A stretch of DNA of 5,591 nucleotides from the NCBI GenBank assembly GCA_900772835.1, contig CAAGSA010000022.1:1-5591 (forward strand). Direction: 5' to 3'. The stretch comes from an uncultured Prevotella sp. (GTDB lineage Bacteria > Bacteroidota > Bacteroidia > Bacteroidales > Bacteroidaceae). The position numbers were made by a program, and so were the translations under genes. Positions 5,361 to 5,591 of the stretch are shown one piece after another. The notes beneath the pieces are model-generated. The model did no database searches. It was not told the origin of the DNA and saw only the letters and a program-made list of their open reading frames with translations. Numbering within the stretch: the stretch's first letter is position 1; the number at the start of each line of letters is the position of its first letter.

Positions 5361-5591
5361 ATGTACAACCTTTATACAAAATTCGTCAAAATACTTGAGA
5401 TATGCAAGCAATTCTCTGAAAATCTCGTCAATGAATCGGGTAATGTTTCACGTCGTGGTCCTGTTCCCAAGTTTTCTGATTTGGAAGTGGTGGCGCTATC
5501 CCTGACGGCAGAGACCGAGAGCATTGATAGTGAGAAGTGGTTGTTCGACTATAAATTGCAAGAATACAAGGACAGCATTCCCAATCTCATA
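5361..5591 (+). CDS. IS982-family-like transposase, N-terminal part, cut by window edge
   Basis: The 77 codons present read MYNLYTKFVKILEICKQFSE..., followed by RRGPVPKFSDLEVVALSLTAE and SEKWLFDYKLQEYKDSIPNLI. I recognise this as the conserved N-terminal region of IS982-type transposases, where PKFSDLEVVALSLTAE and the following IPNLI are typical. These enzymes are DDE transposases of about 300 residues; the catalytic residues would lie beyond the right edge, so integrity cannot be judged. An in-frame ATG 25 codons upstream (5286) would add MIKKLYISLIFSN..., which I do not recognise as part of the family. No Shine-Dalgarno sequence is present. Confidence 0.82.
   Translation, partial: MYNLYTKFVKILEICKQFSENLVNESGNVSRRGPVPKFSDLEVVALSLTAETESIDSEKWLFDYKLQEYKDSIPNLI

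Larger units (their letters stand above)
5253..5591 (+). mobile_element. Left end of an IS982-family-like insertion sequence, truncated by the window
   Basis: The element is inferred from its transposase gene at 5361. Its left boundary is tentatively placed at ACCCGTTGGCGGAATTAA (5253-5270), about 30 nt after the stop of paralogue 2, because IS982-family ends commonly begin with AC and lie roughly 100 bp before the transposase start. The right end, the matching inverted repeat and any target duplication lie outside the window, so the boundary is uncertain by tens of bases. Base composition is more AT-rich than in the two preceding genes. Confidence 0.6.

Overview
The window looks like accessory chromosome of a Bacteroidales bacterium, most likely Prevotella or a close relative. 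The evidence is two secreted proteins of Omp28-like architecture ending in the DGRK...KGINIIR type of tail common in that group, matches to the Bacteroidetes -7 promoter box TAnnTTTG, start codons without Shine-Dalgarno sequences, and an IS982-type transposase of Bacteroidales flavour. Assignments rest on reading the sequence and on recalled family features; no search was run.

Layout. Positions 1-122 are a GC-rich left edge that cannot be assigned. Positions 123-592 are non-coding: an upstream control region (131-187), a -7 box (224-231) and an unusually long predicted leader of about 350 nt with two hairpins. Positions 593-2653 encode a 686-residue secreted Omp28-like protein, followed by a strong intrinsic terminator (2704-2753). 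Positions 2754-3158 are a second intergenic region holding an inverted repeat (2775-2818), a second copy of the control region (2914-2953), its own -7 box (2995-3002) and a shorter leader. Positions 3159-5222 encode a 687-residue paralogue of the first protein. About 30 nt after its stop the left end of an insertion sequence appears to begin; its transposase gene (from 5361) runs off the right edge.

The two large genes are a tandem duplication that kept both the protein and the promoter design. The same 20-bp sequence, containing a perfect 7-2-7 dyad, lies exactly 61 bp (start to start) before a TAnnTTTG box in front of each gene, and neither promoter has a recognisable -33 TTTG element. This suggests one activator drives both genes as separate transcription units. 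Both proteins have the thioredoxin-like segment expected of Omp28-related proteins, but both cysteines of the CxxC site are replaced in both copies, so they probably act as binding or structural surface proteins rather than redox enzymes. A surface pair with matched, activator-type promoters is the most interesting item here.
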